A stretch of 34,205 bases of DNA, taken from contig NZ_JACJVP010000053.1 in NCBI RefSeq assembly GCF_014212125.1, forward strand, positions 1 through 34,205, read 5' to 3'. The DNA is from Cohnella nanjingensis (GTDB lineage Bacteria; Bacillota; Bacilli; Paenibacillales; Paenibacillaceae). Positions within the stretch are counted from its first letter, which is position 1. Each line of letters begins with the position of its first letter. The notes under the pieces were generated by a model. That model was not told the DNA's origin and made no database searches. It saw only the letters and a list, made by a program, of their open reading frames with translations. Positions 32,334 to 34,205 of the stretch are shown piece by piece. A program made the translations under genes and the position numbers.

Positions 32334-32954
32334 ATGGCGTGGAACGGGCAGAACGACGATTGCGATTTCTCCCCGATGAAGGAAATGATCAAGACCAGCC
32401 TGACGGAGCTCGCCGCCGAGCTCCAGGAGAGCATCGGCCGGATCGACAGCGAGGGACAATGCCTATTGAACCGCTTCGAGCAGCTCGGGCGGCGGTTTCA
32501 GCGGGTGCAATCCGTAGCGGGCAGCTTCTATCTGAATTGCTACCTGTCCCCGTTCACGGAACGTTACAACGAGCTTAGCCTGAGCCTCCGGCATCTATCC
32601 GTTCGGAAGATCGGCGCGCTCATCGTCGTACAACGGGACGACCCGCTGGCCGACTATCTGCACAACGGCATCCCGGTCGGCGCCTCCGTCTCTCACCTGC
32701 TGCTCGAATCGCTGTTCCACCCGGGCAGTCCGCTGCATGACGGGGCTGTGCTGGTCCAGGGCAACGCGATCGTCAGCGCCGCCAACGTCCTGCCGCTCTC
32801 GGCGATGCAGGCGCATCAGAAGATGGGCACGCGCCACCGCGCGGCCGTCGGGCTGTCCGAACGCAGCGACGCGATCGTCCTCGTCGTATCCGAAGAGACG
32901 GGAGCCGCCTCCTTCGCCGCGAACGGCCATCTCTACCCGGTCCTGCTCCATTAA
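32334..32954 (+). CDS. cdaS: Diadenylate cyclase, CdaS-like (DAC domain)
   Basis: A 206-residue protein, close to the length of Bacillus CdaS. Residues ~15-85 form the two-helix N-terminal region that restrains activity in CdaS. The DAC domain follows, with DGA (136-138) in SPLHDGAVLV and GTRHR (165-169) in KMGTRHRAAVGLSERSDA; SEETG is at 186-190. It should join two ATP molecules into c-di-AMP. There are no membrane segments, unlike CdaA, and no HhH domain, unlike DisA. ATG 32334 has AAGGG eleven bases upstream. The gene ends in a stop-to-stop overlap with the convergent quinone oxidoreductase gene. In Bacillus CdaS is made during sporulation, which suits a spore former. Confidence 0.93.
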   Translation: MAWNGQNDDCDFSPMKEMIKTSLTELAAELQESIGRIDSEGQCLLNRFEQLGRRFQRVQSVAGSFYLNCYLSPFTERYNELSLSLRHLSVRKIGALIVVQRDDPLADYLHNGIPVGASVSHLLLESLFHPGSPLHDGAVLVQGNAIVSAANVLPLSAMQAHQKMGTRHRAAVGLSERSDAIVLVVSEETGAASFAANGHLYPVLLH

Positions 32955-33919
32955 GGAATGAGCAGGATCTTTCCCGTGCTCGCCCGGCTCTCCAAGAGGC
33001 GGTGCGCCTCGGCTCCATCCGCCAAGGGGAACCGTCGCGGCGCCTCCATGCGCAGTTGTCCCATCCTCAACGCCTCGAACAGCGCGTTCGAGCGCGCGAT
33101 CCGCGTTTCGCGCGTGGTCACATGGTTCCAGAGGTCGCCGCCTACCAGCTTCTTCGACGTATCCATCAGCATGCGAGGATCGACGAGAGGCGGATCGCCT
33201 CCGGCCATGCCGTAGAAGACGACCGTTCCCGTCGTCCGGACAGCCGAGAAGCTGTCCATCAGCGTCGATCCGACGGAATCGTAGGCCACGTCGACGCCCG
33301 CGCCCCCGTTGGCGATGCGCTTGGCTTCGCTTGTCCAATCCTCTCCATAGAGCAGCACGACGTCCGCGCCGGCCTTGAGGGCCGCTTCTTTTTTGGCATC
33401 CGACGAAGTCAGACCGATCACGCGCGCCCCGCGGCTCGCGCAGAGCTGCGTCAGCCACTGGCCGACGCCGCCGGCGGCCGCATGCACGAGCGCCGTGTCC
33501 CCGGCCCGCAGCGCGTAGCTGTCATGGATCAGATAATGCGCCGTCAGCCCTTGCAGCAGCAGGGAAGCCGCTTGCTCGCAGGAGATATCGTCAGGCAGCG
33601 GGATCGCCTGCTTGACCGGCACGGCTGCCAGTTCGGCGTTGGCGCGGGGGACGTCCGTGAAGGCGACCCGGTCGCCGACCCGAAGCGCGGTCACGTCCGG
33701 CGCGATCCGCGTTACGACGCCTGCGCCTTCGTAGCCGAGAATATAAGGCGGCTTGGCGACGAGATGGTAGTTCCCCCGCCGACGGTAGATGTCCGCGAAG
33801 TTGAGGCCCGCAGCCTCGATGCGAACGAGGACGGTGCCGGGCGCAAGCTCCGGATCCGGGATGTCCGTGTACCGCAGCACCTCGGGGCCGCCGAATTGCT
33901 CGAAGATCAATGCTTTCAT
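32951..33919 (-). CDS. Zinc-independent quinone oxidoreductase (MDR family)
   Basis: A 322-residue medium-chain dehydrogenase/reductase. The N-terminal GroES-like domain has the AAGLNFADIYRRRG motif and the GYEGAGVV stretch. The NADPH-binding fold has HAAAGGVGQWLTQLCASRGA. The cysteine and histidine ligands of zinc alcohol dehydrogenases are absent, which matches the QOR group that reduces quinones or enones with NADPH. ATG 33919 has AAAGGAAG upstream. It stands alone, convergent with the cyclase gene. Confidence 0.93.
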   Translation of the reverse strand: MKALIFEQFGGPEVLRYTDIPDPELAPGTVLVRIEAAGLNFADIYRRRGNYHLVAKPPYILGYEGAGVVTRIAPDVTALRVGDRVAFTDVPRANAELAAVPVKQAIPLPDDISCEQAASLLLQGLTAHYLIHDSYALRAGDTALVHAAAGGVGQWLTQLCASRGARVIGLTSSDAKKEAALKAGADVVLLYGEDWTSEAKRIANGGAGVDVAYDSVGSTLMDSFSAVRTTGTVVFYGMAGGDPPLVDPRMLMDTSKKLVGGDLWNHVTTRETRIARSNALFEALRMGQLRMEAPRRFPLADGAEAHRLLESRASTGKILLIP

Positions 33920-34205
33920 CCGGTGTCTTCCTTTCGCCTACAACTTATGATAAACAGCTTAGCCTAACGATCGGGTTGGAGCAAGCGGGGCTGGTTGTTA
34001 GACGTTCCCAACCGGATGTCTCCGACTTCTCCGTCGCAATCCAGGCCAATACACCGTCGCTGTTCATATGCGATACGGATCATCCGAGGAAAAGCCGCCG
34101 AACGCGCCAAAAAGGATTGCTGGGGCGAAGATGCGCAATGGGATGTGCTGAATACATCACTTAAGGCTTGCTTCAGCCCGCCAACGCCCATGTAGGTAGT
34201 TTACA
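33920..34205. other. Right-edge region without a convincing gene
   Basis: Open frames of 60-85 codons exist on both strands (for example 33995-34195 plus and 33964-34191 minus), but none has a ribosome binding site or a recognisable domain. One plus-strand frame ends in KKDCWGEDAQWDVLNTSLKA, which reads like protein, so a decayed 3' fragment is possible. The region also holds the upstream sequence of the quinone oxidoreductase gene. Confidence 0.5.

Noticed and set aside
33964..34191. Short frames on both strands at the right edge
   Set aside because: No ribosome binding site or known motif; kept only as a gene-free region with a possible decayed fragment.

Overview
The window looks like chromosomal DNA from a GC-rich, spore-forming Firmicute of the Paenibacillaceae (Paenibacillus/Cohnella-like). 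This rests on gene content: LplA/LplB/YtcP-type sugar ABC transporters, a membrane-anchored AraC regulator of the Paenibacillus kind, a CdaS-like diadenylate cyclase, a YhfW-like Rieske oxidoreductase, strong purine-rich Shine-Dalgarno sites and frequent GTG/TTG starts. No rRNA, tRNA, CRISPR array, transposase or prophage block was seen.

Layout. 1-397: octamer tandem repeat and a bidirectional terminator. 398-3789: an AraC regulator divergent from a seven-repeat FG-GAP/VCBS protein, a Gfo/Idh/MocA dehydrogenase and a gutted GH4 glycosidase. 3865-11670 (minus): a glycan-use operon in the order solute-binding lipoprotein, two permeases, sialidase-like propeller, phage-tailspike-like beta-helix protein, DapA/NanA-like lyase, with a full-consensus CcpA cre site ahead of it. 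12008-16109: a membrane sensor AraC protein divergent from a second, paralogous solute-binding lipoprotein. 16392-20841 (minus): RpiR regulator, then FAD oxidoreductase, ROK kinase and PhnP-like metallo-hydrolase. 21111-24030: alpha/beta hydrolase, a small membrane protein behind a Fur-like box, a secreted protein of unknown role, an S66 LD-carboxypeptidase. 24188-26671: Rieske FAD oxidoreductase whose stop codon starts an array of eight 51-bp hairpin repeats, a 77-aa protein, and a second degenerate repeat of the same period. 26672-29673 (minus): AraC regulator, then Gfo/Idh/MocA dehydrogenase and a sugar isomerase. 29830-33919: MATE exporter, minimal L,D-transpeptidase, coiled-coil protein, CdaS-like cyclase, quinone oxidoreductase. 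33920-34205: no convincing gene.

How it fits together. Three separately regulated carbohydrate modules lie close together. The main one probably imports an oligosaccharide through the Lpl-type transporter and processes it inside the cell, because neither the propeller nor the beta-helix protein has a visible signal peptide. The lyase-family protein would then cleave a keto-acid-type sugar; its substrate is unknown. The most unusual items are the 8 x 51-bp repeat array, whose second hairpin shows compensatory base changes between copies, and the phage-tailspike-like protein embedded in a bacterial sugar-transport operon. Function calls come from motif recognition by eye; no database search was run.
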